In this document: in pieces, positions 1 through 7,551 of the stretch
How positions within the stretch are numbered: position 1 is the stretch's first letter
How the letters are laid out: every line of letters begins with the position of its first letter
Origin: Gammaproteobacteria bacterium
GTDB taxonomy: Bacteria; Pseudomonadota; Gammaproteobacteria; PS1; Pseudothioglobaceae
Direction of reading: 5' to 3'
DNA length: 64,000 bases
Assembly: GCA_029243595.1 (NCBI GenBank)
Contig: JAQWRQ010000011.1
Span: 1-64,000 of the forward strand
Program-made: the position numbers and the translations under genes
The notes under the pieces: model-generated
Told to the model about the DNA's origin: nothing
Databases searched by the model: none
The model's input: only the letters and a program-made list of their open reading frames with translations

Positions 1-1946
1 TAATGGCTAAGCCAGATGGTTCAATTATTGAAACACCAATTACCTCAAACTTCCGTGAAGGTTTGAATAACATGCAGTACTTTATTTCAACACACGGTGC
101 ACGTAAAGGTCTAGCTGATACCGCACTTAAAACAGCAAACTCGGGTTACTTAACACGTCGTTTGGTGGATGTTGGACAAGATCTAGTGGTTAATGAAGTC
201 GATTGTGGTACTGAAAACGGACTCATCAAGAAGGCTACGATTGAAGGCGGTAACATTGTACAAACACTCGGTGCTGCGGTATTAGGCCGTGTGATGGCTG
301 AAGATGTGTTAATTCCAGATTCAACTGAAGTGTTATTATCTAAAGGTCATTTAGTAACTTTAGAAGATTCAGACAAGATTAATGAATTAGGTGTTGAATC
401 AATTAAAGCGCGTTCTACTATTACTTGTGACACTGGCTATGGCGTTTGTGCTTCTTGTTATGGTAATGACATGGCACGTGGCCATCAGATTGGCGTTGGT
501 GAAGCAGTTGGTGTTATTGCAGCACAGTCTATCGGTGAGCCGGGTACACAGTTAACCATGCGTACGTTCCACATTGGTGGTGCAGCTTCTGCATCAACAG
601 CAGTGAGTAGTATTAACATTAATACTGATGGTATTGCCCATTTAGAAGGCATGAAGTCAATTACAAATGCTAATGGCGATTTGGTGGTGATTTCTCGTTC
701 ATCTGAAGTGACCATTCGTAATGTTAAAGGCCAAGAAGTTGAGCGTTATAAGATTCCTTATGGTGCGATTGTTCATGTTCAAGATGGCGGCACTGTTAAG
801 GCAAAAGACAAGATTGCAGACTGGGATCCGCATACGCACCCAATTATTTCTGAGCAGTCAGGTCGTGTGGTTTTTGTTGATTTTGTTGAAGGTGTTACGG
901 TTAACAAAAAAACAGATCCACTAACAGGTCTAACCTTCTTCGAAATGATTGATGAAGCAGAAAGATCAGCAGCAGCTAAAGGCTTGAAACCATTGATTAA
1001 GATGGTTGATGAGAAAGATTCAGAGATGGTGTTATCAACACACTACCTACCTTCAACAGTGAAGATCAATCTAGAAGACAATCAAGTCATCACCGCAGGT
1101 GAAGTCTTGGCTAAGATTCCAAAAGACCAGTCTAAGACCAGTGATATTACTGGTGGTTTGCCACGTGTTGCTGACTTATTTGAAGCACGTAAAGCTAAAG
1201 ACCATTCAATCCTTGCAGAAGCAACGGGTGTGATTAGTTTTGGTAATCCTACTAAATCTAAAGATCGTTTGATCATTACTTCACAAGAAGGTGAAGCTAC
1301 AGAAATGATGATTCATAAATGGCGTCAAATTAACGTCTTTGATGGTGAGTCTGTTGTTAAAGGTGATGTGGTTTCAGATGGTCCTTCTAATCCGCATGAT
1401 ATCTTGCGTTTACTAGGTGTTGAGGCTTTAGCTAACTACGTGGTTAGAGAAGTTCAAAATGTTTACCGCCTACAAGGTGTAAATATCTCTGATAAACATA
1501 TCGAAGTGATTGTGAAGCAAATGCTACGTAAAGTTGAAGTGCTTGATGCAGGTGATTCGTCACTCGTTAACGGTGAAATAGCTGAGAATGTACGTGTTAT
1601 TGATATCAACAAACAATTAGCAGCACAAGGCAAAGACCTTGTGTCTTGCCAAAGATTGTTGATGGGTATTACTAAGGCATCACTATCAACAGAATCGTTT
1701 ATCTCTGCAGCGTCGTTCCAAGAGACAACGCGTGTGTTAACCGAAGCCTCAACCACAGGCCGTGTTGATACACTGAGAGGCTTAAAAGAAAACGTGATTG
1801 TGGGTCGTTTAATTCCAGCAGGTACGGGTTTTGCACATCACCAAGAGCGTCGTGCAAAGCGTGCCGAAGGCATGATGCAAAGCGCTGATGCAGAAGCAGC
1901 ACTTTCAGAGCAGTTAAGTGAAGCAGAAGAGGCGACTGAAGAGTAA
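1..1946 (+). CDS. rpoC: RNA polymerase beta' subunit, C-terminal part (5' truncated by window edge)
   Basis: This is the C-terminal half of the catalytic beta' subunit of RNA polymerase. The frame is open to the left edge, so the apparent ATG at 3 is an internal Met; about 647 residues of a roughly 1400-residue protein are visible. The bridge helix is recognisable at residues 20-56 ([20 protein letters not shown]). It is followed by the second zinc site, made of Cys in CGTENG and three more in [13 protein letters not shown] near residues 140-150. The trigger loop ([20 protein letters not shown]) lies near residue 165. The C-terminus is a short acidic tail. rpoB should lie just upstream, outside the window. 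A strong intrinsic terminator follows directly, so this is the end of the rpoBC transcript. Identity is certain. Confidence 0.98.
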   Translation, partial: MAKPDGSIIETPITSNFREGLNNMQYFISTHGARKGLADTALKTANSGYLTRRLVDVGQDLVVNEVDCGTENGLIKKATIEGGNIVQTLGAAVLGRVMAEDVLIPDSTEVLLSKGHLVTLEDSDKINELGVESIKARSTITCDTGYGVCASCYGNDMARGHQIGVGEAVGVIAAQSIGEPGTQLTMRTFHIGGAASASTAVSSININTDGIAHLEGMKSITNANGDLVVISRSSEVTIRNVKGQEVERYKIPYGAIVHVQDGGTVKAKDKIADWDPHTHPIISEQSGRVVFVDFVEGVTVNKKTDPLTGLTFFEMIDEAERSAAAKGLKPLIKMVDEKDSEMVLSTHYLPSTVKINLEDNQVITAGEVLAKIPKDQSKTSDITGGLPRVADLFEARKAKDHSILAEATGVISFGNPTKSKDRLIITSQEGEATEMMIHKWRQINVFDGESVVKGDVVSDGPSNPHDILRLLGVEALANYVVREVQNVYRLQGVNISDKHIEVIVKQMLRKVEVLDAGDSSLVNGEIAENVRVIDINKQLAAQGKDLVSCQRLLMGITKASLSTESFISAASFQETTRVLTEASTTGRVDTLRGLKENVIVGRLIPAGTGFAHHQERRAKRAEGMMQSADAEAALSEQLSEAEEATEE

Positions 1947-1967
1947 CGTTAGGCTTTACTAATAAAT

Positions 1968-2005
1968 AAAAAAACCGCAGTCAATTATGGCTGCGGTTTT
2001 TTTTT
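1968..2005 (+). terminator. Intrinsic terminator after rpoC
   Basis: The arms AAAACCGCAG (1971-1980) and CTGCGGTTTT (1991-2000) form a perfect 10-bp stem with a 10-nt loop. A run of nine T follows (1997-2005). It lies 20 nt after the rpoC stop codon and is a textbook Rho-independent terminator. Confidence 0.95.
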
Positions 2006-2042
2006 CGCCTGCGATTAAGACACGTGCCATATCAACAACGCT

Positions 2043-2051
2043 TGGTATAAA
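2043..2051 (+). promoter_or_regulatory. Extended -10 promoter element of trpE (leaderless configuration)
   Basis: TGGTATAAA is an extended -10 element (TGnTATAAA). Its last base is 9 nt before the A of the trpE ATG at 2060, and there is no Shine-Dalgarno sequence in between. A start site 6-8 nt after the -10 would fall at about 2058, giving an essentially leaderless mRNA. No clear -35 box is seen, which is usual for extended -10 promoters. Confidence 0.5.
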
Positions 2052-2059
2052 ATGCGATT

Positions 2060-3514
2060 ATGAATAAAGCAAGCTTCGATCAACATGTAACGGATGGATA
2101 TAACCATATCCCAGTATATAAAGCCGTTGCCATTGATACAGATACCGCATTAGGTCTATATTTAAAATTAGCCAACAACCATTACTCGTATTTATTTGAG
2201 TCAGTTCAAGGTGGTGAAAAATGGGGTCGTTATTCAATGATTGGCCTACATGCACAAACCGTTATCAAGGTATTTAACCATGAAGTTCGTATTGAGCAAG
2301 AAGGCGAACTACTAAAATCAACCGAAGAAAAAGACCCACTCGTCTGGATTGAACAATATCTAAACCAATATAAAGTACCAGAATTAGAAGCCTTGCCAGA
2401 CTTTAATGGTGGTTTGGTGGGTTACTTTGGTTATGAAATTATTCGCTATATTGAGCCAAGACTCTCAAACATCGATAAGCCTGATGAACTCGGCGTGGCT
2501 GATATTTTGTTAATGGTGTCGAACGATTTGGTTGTATTTGATAATCTACTTAATCAAGCTTTTGTAATTACCCATATCGATCCAAGTAAGCAAAGCTATG
2601 AGGATGCCCTTATCCGTTTAGATGAGATATCCAAACAAATTGACCAACCATTAAAGCCGTCTGACTATCAATCTGACCAAATTACTGAACAAGATTTTAT
2701 CTCAAGCTTTGGCGAGGAAAACTACAAAGACACTGTTAAAAAAATTCAAGAATACATTGTTGCAGGTGATGTGATGCAGGTCGTGCCTTCGCAACGCCTT
2801 AGTTGCAAATTTAGTGCGCCACCGGTTGAGCTATACCGCCAATTAAGGCGTCTTAATCCATCTCCTTATATGTATTACCTTAACTTGGGAGATACGGCCA
2901 TTGTCGGCTCATCGCCAGAGATTTTAACTCGTGTAGATGGTGACAGACGTGCAACTGTTCGCCCTATAGCCGGCACACGCTCTCGTGGTGTCAACGAAAA
3001 AGAAGACTTAGCATTGGAGAAAGATTTACTAGCTGACGAGAAAGAAATCGCCGAACATTTAATGTTAATTGATTTAGGTCGTAATGATTTGGGCCGTATT
3101 GCCAAAACTGGCACAGTTAATTTGACGGATAAAATGTTTGTTGAGCGCTATTCGCATGTAATGCATATTGTTTCAAACGTTGAGTGTGAGCTTCAAGATG
3201 ACATGAGTGCCATGGATGTATTAAAGGCAACCTTCCCAGCAGGAACGCTGAGTGGCGCACCAAAAGTGCGAGCAATGGAAATCATTAATGAAGTCGAGCC
3301 ACTTAAGCGTAATATTTATTCAGGTGCGATTGGTTACTTGTCATGGCATGGTTGTATGGACATGGCCATTGCTATACGCACCGCAGTGGTAAAGGATGAA
3401 ACCCTTTATATACAGGCAGGTGCAGGTATTGTCTATGATTCAGTGCCACAATCAGAATGGGATGAAACCATGCACAAAGCACGTGCTTTGATTAAAGCTG
3501 CCGAGCAGGTTTAA
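2060..3514 (+). CDS. trpE: Anthranilate synthase component I
   Basis: TrpE converts chorismate to anthranilate, the first step of tryptophan synthesis, using ammonia from a TrpG partner. The 484-residue length is normal for the family. The N-terminal domain carries the tryptophan-binding segment (LFESVQGGEKWGRYSMIG, residues 45-62). The chorismate-binding half contains PSPYMYYL, the IAGTRSRG motif near residue 303, LGRNDLGRIA and AGTLSGAPKVRAMEII. VVPSQRL and the long N-terminal domain favour TrpE over PabB. It is isolated: no trpG follows and the sox genes begin 140 bp downstream. No trp leader peptide or attenuator is visible between the rpoC terminator and the start, which lacks a ribosome-binding site. 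Inference: glutamine amidotransferase activity must come from a trpG elsewhere. Confidence 0.95.
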   Translation: MNKASFDQHVTDGYNHIPVYKAVAIDTDTALGLYLKLANNHYSYLFESVQGGEKWGRYSMIGLHAQTVIKVFNHEVRIEQEGELLKSTEEKDPLVWIEQYLNQYKVPELEALPDFNGGLVGYFGYEIIRYIEPRLSNIDKPDELGVADILLMVSNDLVVFDNLLNQAFVITHIDPSKQSYEDALIRLDEISKQIDQPLKPSDYQSDQITEQDFISSFGEENYKDTVKKIQEYIVAGDVMQVVPSQRLSCKFSAPPVELYRQLRRLNPSPYMYYLNLGDTAIVGSSPEILTRVDGDRRATVRPIAGTRSRGVNEKEDLALEKDLLADEKEIAEHLMLIDLGRNDLGRIAKTGTVNLTDKMFVERYSHVMHIVSNVECELQDDMSAMDVLKATFPAGTLSGAPKVRAMEIINEVEPLKRNIYSGAIGYLSWHGCMDMAIAIRTAVVKDETLYIQAGAGIVYDSVPQSEWDETMHKARALIKAAEQV

Positions 3515-3557
3515 GGTTGTAATACTAAAGAAACTATATTAGATTTTCATAAAAGTC

Positions 3558-3585
3558 TTGCATTTGTATTTTTAATGGTTATGAT
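3558..3585 (+). promoter_or_regulatory. Candidate sigma-70 promoter of the sox operon
   Basis: TTGCAT (3558-3563) and TATGAT (3580-3585) are separated by 16 bp, a good match to the housekeeping consensus (4/6 and 5/6). It lies 70 bp upstream of soxX and is the best promoter-like pair in the trpE-soxX gap. The predicted transcript would begin near 3592 and contain the palindrome at 3606-3623. Confidence 0.55.
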
Positions 3586-3605
3586 AGGGGTTTTGGTAAG
3601 GTAGT

Positions 3606-3633
3606 AACTCCTTGCAAGGGGTTATATTTTTTT
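3606..3633 (+). promoter_or_regulatory. 18-bp palindrome with T-run in the sox leader (operator or terminator-like hairpin)
   Basis: AACTCCTTGCAAGGGGTT (3606-3623) is a near-perfect inverted repeat, with one T/G position off. It is followed by ATATTTTTTT. As DNA it could be an operator just downstream of the candidate sox promoter. As RNA it folds into a 6-bp hairpin with a U-tract, so it could terminate trpE transcripts or act as an attenuator in the sox leader. The sequence alone does not decide between these. Confidence 0.5.
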
Positions 3634-3655
3634 ATATATAAAAGAGGAGAGAAAC

Positions 3656-4003
3656 ATGAAGAAAACTATTTCTTCTATCTCAGCAGTTGTAACATTGGCG
3701 ACATTATTCATGATGCCAACACAAGCAGGTGCTAAAGAGATGACGGACGAAGAGGTTACTTTCGGTCGTAAAGCAGGTAACTGCTTAGCATGTCATATGA
3801 TTCCAGGCGGTAACTTGCCAGGCAATATTGGCCCACCACTACTTGCGATGAAAGCAAGATATCCAGATAAGGCAACACTAAAAGCGCAAATCAGTGACGC
3901 TACGGTTAGAAATCCAGATTCAATCATGCCTCCTTTTGGTAAGCATGGCATCTTGACAGACAAGCAGCTTGATCAGGTTACAAATTACATTTATTCTAAA
4001 TAA
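3656..4003 (+). CDS. soxX: Thiosulfate-oxidation c-type cytochrome SoxX
   Basis: SoxX is the small mono-haem subunit of the periplasmic SoxXA cytochrome, which joins thiosulfate to the Cys of the SoxYZ carrier. The 115-residue precursor begins with a signal peptide (KKTISSISAVVTLATLFMM, cleavage near QAGA/K). It has one haem motif, C43-L-A-C46-H47, and a likely distal Met91 in SIMPPFG. A strong ribosome-binding site (GAGGAG) lies 8 nt before the ATG. It is the first gene of a compact soxX-Y-Z-A-K operon; soxA, encoding its partner, is fourth. The small size and MPPFG motif are typical of SoxX. Confidence 0.93.
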   Translation: MKKTISSISAVVTLATLFMMPTQAGAKEMTDEEVTFGRKAGNCLACHMIPGGNLPGNIGPPLLAMKARYPDKATLKAQISDATVRNPDSIMPPFGKHGILTDKQLDQVTNYIYSK

Positions 4004-4013
4004 GGAGAAGACG

Positions 4014-4457
4014 ATGAAAAGAAGATTATTTTTAAAAAGCGCAATGGCAGGTTCTGCAGTTGCAACAGCAGTAGGCGCAGGCTTACTAACACCATCAATG
4101 GCATTTGCTAACTCAGCAGACTTTAAAGCTAAATCAGACGCAGCAGGCGCTTCAGCAGCTGGCGCAGGTAAAGGTTCTTTTAAGTTTAAAGCCCCTAAGA
4201 TTGCTGAAAACGGTGCAGTAGTGCCAATGACAGTAGATGCTTCTAAAATGGAAGGCGTAACTAACGTTTCTTTCTACGTTACTGCAAACGGTACACCATT
4301 AGCAGCTTCGTTTAATTTGTCTGGTGCTCAAGGTTATGTTTCTACTCGTATTAAGATGGGTAAAACTTCCAATGTAGACGCATTAGTTACTGCAGGCGGC
4401 GCGACAACTAAAGTATCGCAAGAAGTGAAAGTAACAATTGGCGGCTGTGGCGGTTAA
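4014..4457 (+). CDS. soxY: Thiosulfate-oxidation carrier protein SoxY
   Basis: SoxY is the covalent substrate carrier of the Sox system: thiosulfate and its oxidised forms ride on the C-terminal Cys. The 147-residue precursor starts with a twin-arginine signal (MKRRLFLKSAMAG), so it is exported folded by Tat, probably together with SoxZ, which has no signal. The last residues, GGCGG, are the swinging-arm motif with Cys145. The ATG at 4014 is chosen because AAGGAGAAG lies 6-7 nt upstream and the Tat signal begins there. The frame is open further upstream but only overlaps soxX. Spacing to soxX is 10 nt. Confidence 0.95.
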   Translation: MKRRLFLKSAMAGSAVATAVGAGLLTPSMAFANSADFKAKSDAAGASAAGAGKGSFKFKAPKIAENGAVVPMTVDASKMEGVTNVSFYVTANGTPLAASFNLSGAQGYVSTRIKMGKTSNVDALVTAGGATTKVSQEVKVTIGGCGG

Positions 4458-4505
4458 TAATTAATTAATTAATAAATTAAATAAAAAATTAAAGGAGAAT
4501 TAAAA

Positions 4506-4808
4506 ATGGCAAAGATCAAATTAAAGCCTAAAGCTAGAAAAGGTGTTATCGGTATCAAGTGTTTAATTAAACACCCAATGGAAACTGGTTTACGTAAGAA
4601 AAAAGGCAAATTAGTACCTGCTAACCACATTGTGCACATGGTTGTATCTCACAACGGCACTACAATAGTTGATGCAGATATTGGTAGCTCTGTTTCTAAA
4701 GACCCATACTTTAAATTCAACGTTGCTGGCGCTAAAGGCGACACAATCGAACTTAAGTACAAAGACAGCAAGGGCAAAACAGGTTCTGCGACTGCGAAGT
4801 CTAAGTAA
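4506..4808 (+). CDS. soxZ: Thiosulfate-oxidation protein SoxZ
   Basis: SoxZ forms the SoxYZ heterodimer that carries sulfur intermediates. The 100-residue protein has no signal peptide, as usual for SoxZ, and should be co-exported with Tat-dependent SoxY. It is a basic beta-sandwich protein with the family pattern IKCLIKHPMETGLRKK near residues 20-35 and VPANHIVHMV near 38-47. AAGGAGA lies 7-8 nt before the ATG. The soxY-soxZ gap contains an AT-only repeat of TTAA/ATTA units (4456-4482). Confidence 0.94.
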   Translation: MAKIKLKPKARKGVIGIKCLIKHPMETGLRKKKGKLVPANHIVHMVVSHNGTTIVDADIGSSVSKDPYFKFNVAGAKGDTIELKYKDSKGKTGSATAKSK

Positions 4809-4832
4809 CTTTATATAATTGAGGAGAGATCA

Positions 4833-5654
4833 ATGAAAAAACTAATAACTGCAGTAGTCAGTATAGGTTTAATGGCTGGCGCTACATCTGCAATTGCAGA
4901 TATGGAAGCTGACCGTAAAGCCTTTGTTGGCCACTTTAAGTCCATTCAACCAAGCGTTGAGTTTGCAGACTACACTAATGGTGTTTATGCTTACGATGAA
5001 GGCTCTAGAGGTCAGTTTGAAGAGATTCTAGACGGCATCCCACCGTATGAAGAAGCGGTGGAAAAAGGCGCAGCAGAATTTGAAAAGTTTGGTTTAGCCA
5101 AATGTGCGGCACTTGCAGATCCTGCAGCGGCGCGTGTAAAGCACCCATACTATGATGATGCAGCTGGTACAGTAGTAACACTAGAAGGTACAATCCGTAA
5201 GTGTTATAACGAACAAACTGGCAAGAAGATGGGCCCGATGAAAGGTAAAGTTGCCCGCATTAGTGCTTGGATTTCTGATCAAGCAGCTGGTGAAAAGGTC
5301 AACGTAAAGGTTGAGTCTGATGGTGCAAAAGCAGCTTACGCAAGAGGTAAGGCTACTTTCTATGCTAAGCGTGGTCAGTTCAATATGTCATGTGCAGATT
5401 GTCACGTATACAACGCTGGTAAGAAAGCCAGAGCTGATATCTTGTCACCTGCATTAGGCCACACAACACACGTGCCAATGTATCGTGCAAAGTGGGGTAG
5501 TTTAGGTACATTACATCGTCGTTATGGTGGCTGTTACAAAAACATGCGTGCTAAGCCTTTAATGGCTCAAAGCCCAGAGTATCGTGATATGGAGTTCTTC
5601 CATCAAGCGATGAGCAATGGCCTTGAGATTACTGACGCTCGTTACAGAAAATAG
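4833..5654 (+). CDS. soxA: Thiosulfate-oxidation cytochrome SoxA, mono-haem type
   Basis: SoxA is the catalytic subunit of SoxXA. The 273-residue precursor has a Sec signal (KKLITAVVSIGLMAGATSAIA). Only one haem motif is present, C187-A-D-C190-H191. The active-site haem ligand is expected to be C234 in RRYGGCYKN, which in this family is a cysteine persulfide. The first haem site of di-haem SoxA proteins is absent. Instead C91 and C124 stand 33 residues apart, close to the disulfide that replaces this haem in the mono-haem Starkeya type. That pairing is inferred from spacing. GAGGAGAG precedes the ATG. The stop codon overlaps the ribosome-binding site of the next gene. Confidence 0.94.
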   Translation: MKKLITAVVSIGLMAGATSAIADMEADRKAFVGHFKSIQPSVEFADYTNGVYAYDEGSRGQFEEILDGIPPYEEAVEKGAAEFEKFGLAKCAALADPAAARVKHPYYDDAAGTVVTLEGTIRKCYNEQTGKKMGPMKGKVARISAWISDQAAGEKVNVKVESDGAKAAYARGKATFYAKRGQFNMSCADCHVYNAGKKARADILSPALGHTTHVPMYRAKWGSLGTLHRRYGGCYKNMRAKPLMAQSPEYRDMEFFHQAMSNGLEITDARYRK

Positions 5655-5660
5655 GAGAGT

Positions 5661-5984
5661 ATGATGAAAAAATTACTACTAACAACCTTAACTGTATTTG
5701 CCTTTTCAGCACAAGCTGATTATTTAGGTAGCTCACATAACTGGAACGACGGCTCATCTGATCCGTTTAAAGCGGCACTTGCTGCTGCTGAGTCTGGTTA
5801 TGCTGCAAACCTAAAAGCTCACATGGCTTGGCGTGATACAGGCAAGATGATCAAAGAAGCTAAAAAACTACAGGCATCAGGCAATACTGCTAGTGCACTA
5901 GCTTTAGCTAATAAAGCTCACACACAAACAGTAAATGCGGCAGAGCAAACTGTTGGTGCGAGTTCAGCTGGTCCTAGATTCTAG
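5661..5984 (+). CDS. soxK: SoxXA-binding protein, SoxK/SAXB-like
   Basis: This 107-residue secreted protein has a signal peptide (MKKLLLTTLTVFAFSAQA) and a short helical mature part. It carries the pattern AWRDTGKMIKEAKKLQASGN, then ALALANKAHTQTVNAAEQ. WRDT followed by an alanine-rich helical hairpin matches my recollection of the SoxXA-binding proteins (SoxK, SAXB) that enhance SoxXA activity in Chlorobium and Allochromatium. Position supports this: it follows soxA by 6 nt and is the last gene before the operon terminator. AGGAGAG overlaps the soxA stop codon. Two consecutive ATG codons (5661 and 5664) are possible starts; the first has the better spacing. The assignment rests on the motif and on context. 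Confidence 0.75.
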   Translation: MMKKLLLTTLTVFAFSAQADYLGSSHNWNDGSSDPFKAALAAAESGYAANLKAHMAWRDTGKMIKEAKKLQASGNTASALALANKAHTQTVNAAEQTVGASSAGPRF

Positions 5985-6002
5985 TAATCTAAACAGTTAA
6001 AT

Positions 6003-6033
6003 AAAAAATACCCCTTTATTGGGGTATTTTTTT
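6003..6033 (+). terminator. Intrinsic terminator of the sox operon
   Basis: The arms AAAAAATACCCC (6003-6014) and GGGGTATTTTTT (6021-6032) pair over 12 bp around a 6-nt loop and run into T residues. It lies 18 nt after the soxK-like stop codon and closes the soxX-Y-Z-A-K unit. Confidence 0.93.
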
Positions 6034-6470
6034 GTCTGTGTTTTCTAGGATTGAAAAAAACAAAAGCAATAATAAAGCAAACAAAAGAACGCATTACAGA
6101 GGAATGAATGAGAAATAAAAAGTAATTCATGCGGATCTTCCTTGTGACCCAATGGCGACTTACAAAAGTGAATGGATTGATTGGAATGTGTTTTTTTGTA
6201 AAAATATTGACTAATAGGCCACTGTATTAAAAATTTTTGATAAACACTTAAACTTTACTTGTTTTTTTATAAAAAACTCTGAAAATCCCTAAAACACCTT
6301 ATGTTTTAGTCGTTATATAACGGTTTTTAAAAGTGTTTATTGTTTTAAGGTGGGTATTTCATTATTTGCTATATTTTTAAAGTATAAAAAGATACATAAG
6401 TTACTTATATCTTGTCATAATTGTCAGTTAAATCATTGCACTAAGTAAATAAAAAGGGGAGAGTGGGTAT
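6034..6470. other. 437-bp AT-rich intergenic region with nested inverted repeats (6240-6340)
   Basis: No convincing open reading frame or tRNA is seen. Two inverted repeats and a palindrome are nested. ATAAACACTT (6240-6249) pairs perfectly with AAGTGTTTAT (6331-6340). Inside these, CTAAAACA (6289-6296) pairs with TGTTTTAG (6302-6309) over a 5-nt loop. Next comes the 12-bp palindrome CGTTATATAACG (6311-6322). Together they could draw a branched RNA of about 100 nt, or be a set of protein-binding sites upstream of psiE. A TATAAA box is at 6383-6388 without a well-spaced -35. The strong ribosome-binding site of the next gene (GGGGAGAG) is at 6457-6464. Confidence 0.45.
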
Positions 6471-6902
6471 ATGTTTAGCGAAACTGTAAAAAATAAAATC
6501 GATCAAGCGGGTGACTTCTTGATTGAGGCATTTCATTTGGTGGGTTTATTTGTAATCGGCGGTACGGTAGTTTGGTCGGCAGTTAGTGAGTATCTACTGA
6601 TCATGCAGCACGAATCAGGCTTCGCTTCTCTTAAAGATATTCTATTAATGTTTATTTATCTAGAACTAGGTGCGATGATTGGTATCTATTTTAAAACTCA
6701 TCGCTTACCGGTGATTTTCTTAATCTTTATTGCCATTACTGCTATCACACGATTTATGGTGATCGACATGAAATCTCTAGTCGCTAATGACAGTTTTAAT
6801 TTGATTATTATGGTTACTTCTATTTTAATTTTAACTATTTCAGCAGGTGTTTTAAGATTTACTGAAAAAAAGTATGACACTTCAAATGAGTGTTGCACTT
6901 AA
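6471..6902 (+). CDS. psiE: PsiE-family (phosphate-starvation-inducible E) membrane protein
   Basis: This 143-residue inner-membrane protein has four predicted hydrophobic segments (about residues 20-45, 58-76, 80-97 and 105-127). The central stretch YLELGAMIGIYFKTHRLP, followed by VIFLIFIAITAITRF, is the hallmark of the PsiE family (named from Escherichia coli PsiE, a phosphate-starvation gene of unknown mechanism). A short Cys-rich tail (NECCT) ends the protein. The ribosome-binding site is strong (GGGGAGAG). It is separated by 22 nt from the methionine-rich gene downstream and shares a nearly identical ribosome-binding site with it, so the two form a two-gene operon ending at the terminator at 7412. 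No Pho box is recognised upstream. Confidence 0.8.
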   Translation: MFSETVKNKIDQAGDFLIEAFHLVGLFVIGGTVVWSAVSEYLLIMQHESGFASLKDILLMFIYLELGAMIGIYFKTHRLPVIFLIFIAITAITRFMVIDMKSLVANDSFNLIIMVTSILILTISAGVLRFTEKKYDTSNECCT

Positions 6903-6924
6903 ATAACACAAGGGGAGAGGTAAA

Positions 6925-7392
6925 GTGAATACGGCAATTAAGGTTGGGGCGTTATTGATTGGTGGTTACGCCGCTTATGGTATGGGGTCTTTTATGTATA
7001 CCATGGGCGATGACATGACCAACATGACCAAGTCAGTTGGACAAATGACTCAAGACGTTCACTCTATGGCAAAAAATATGAACGGCATGGCGCTTAATAT
7101 GATGCAAATGGCGCAAAGCATGGTAGATGGTCAAAAGAAAATGGGTGACGATTTTGCCAATGTTGCCAGAGATATGAATATCATGACTCGTTCAATGGTG
7201 TCGATGGGTAGAGATATGAATGGTTTAGGTGCGCAGATTTCAGGCATGAATGTTAATATTAAAGAAATGAACGGCTCAATGTCGCGCATGAGTGGCGACA
7301 TGTCAACCATGAATAATTCGATGTCGGGTATGCGTTACGACATCAACAAATTCACCAAGCCTGAAAATATCATGATGCCTTGGATGCGTTAA
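6925..7392 (+). CDS. Methionine-rich membrane-anchored coiled-coil protein of unknown function
   Basis: I do not recognise a named family. The 155-residue product starts at GTG 6925 behind GGGGAGAGG. Residues 5-20 (IKVGALLIGGYAAYG) form one hydrophobic N-terminal anchor. The rest is a long amphipathic helix in which 31 of 155 residues are Met. Core positions follow a 4-3 heptad rhythm: 20, 24, 27, 31, 34, 38(V), 41, 45(V), 48, 52, 55, 59, 62, 66, 73. After a phase change they continue 77(F), 80(V), 84, 87, 91, 94, 98, 101(L), 105(I), 108, 112(I), 115, 119, 122, 126, 129, 133, 136, 140(I), 143(F). About 26 of the Met residues therefore sit in the hydrophobic seam. There are no Cys and only one His. 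It is co-transcribed with psiE. Possible roles are a flexible Met-zipper scaffold, a metal-binding protein or an oxidant sink; none is shown by sequence. Confidence 0.8.
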   Translation: MNTAIKVGALLIGGYAAYGMGSFMYTMGDDMTNMTKSVGQMTQDVHSMAKNMNGMALNMMQMAQSMVDGQKKMGDDFANVARDMNIMTRSMVSMGRDMNGLGAQISGMNVNIKEMNGSMSRMSGDMSTMNNSMSGMRYDINKFTKPENIMMPWMR

Positions 7393-7411
7393 CACTAATC
7401 TAATTTATTTT

Positions 7412-7436
7412 AAACCGCCCTTTGAGGCGGTTTTTT
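7412..7436 (+). terminator. Intrinsic terminator after the psiE / Met-rich operon
   Basis: AAACCGCC (7412-7419) pairs with GGCGGTTT (7426-7433) over a 6-nt loop and runs into T6. It lies 20 nt after the Met-rich gene. Confidence 0.92.
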
Positions 7437-7551
7437 ATTACCCTAAGGTTTTTATTTTTTTAAATTTAAAAATATAAATAATCCATTATTTTCCAGTTGT
7501 AAAATAAAGCATAAATCATGCGATTATTTTTATTTTTTTTAACCTTGTTGA

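Noticed and set aside
4456-4482. Tandem TTAA/ATTA repeat between soxY and soxZ
   Set aside because: Simple AT-rich spacer in front of a ribosome-binding site; short and without other features, so not treated as a functional repeat.
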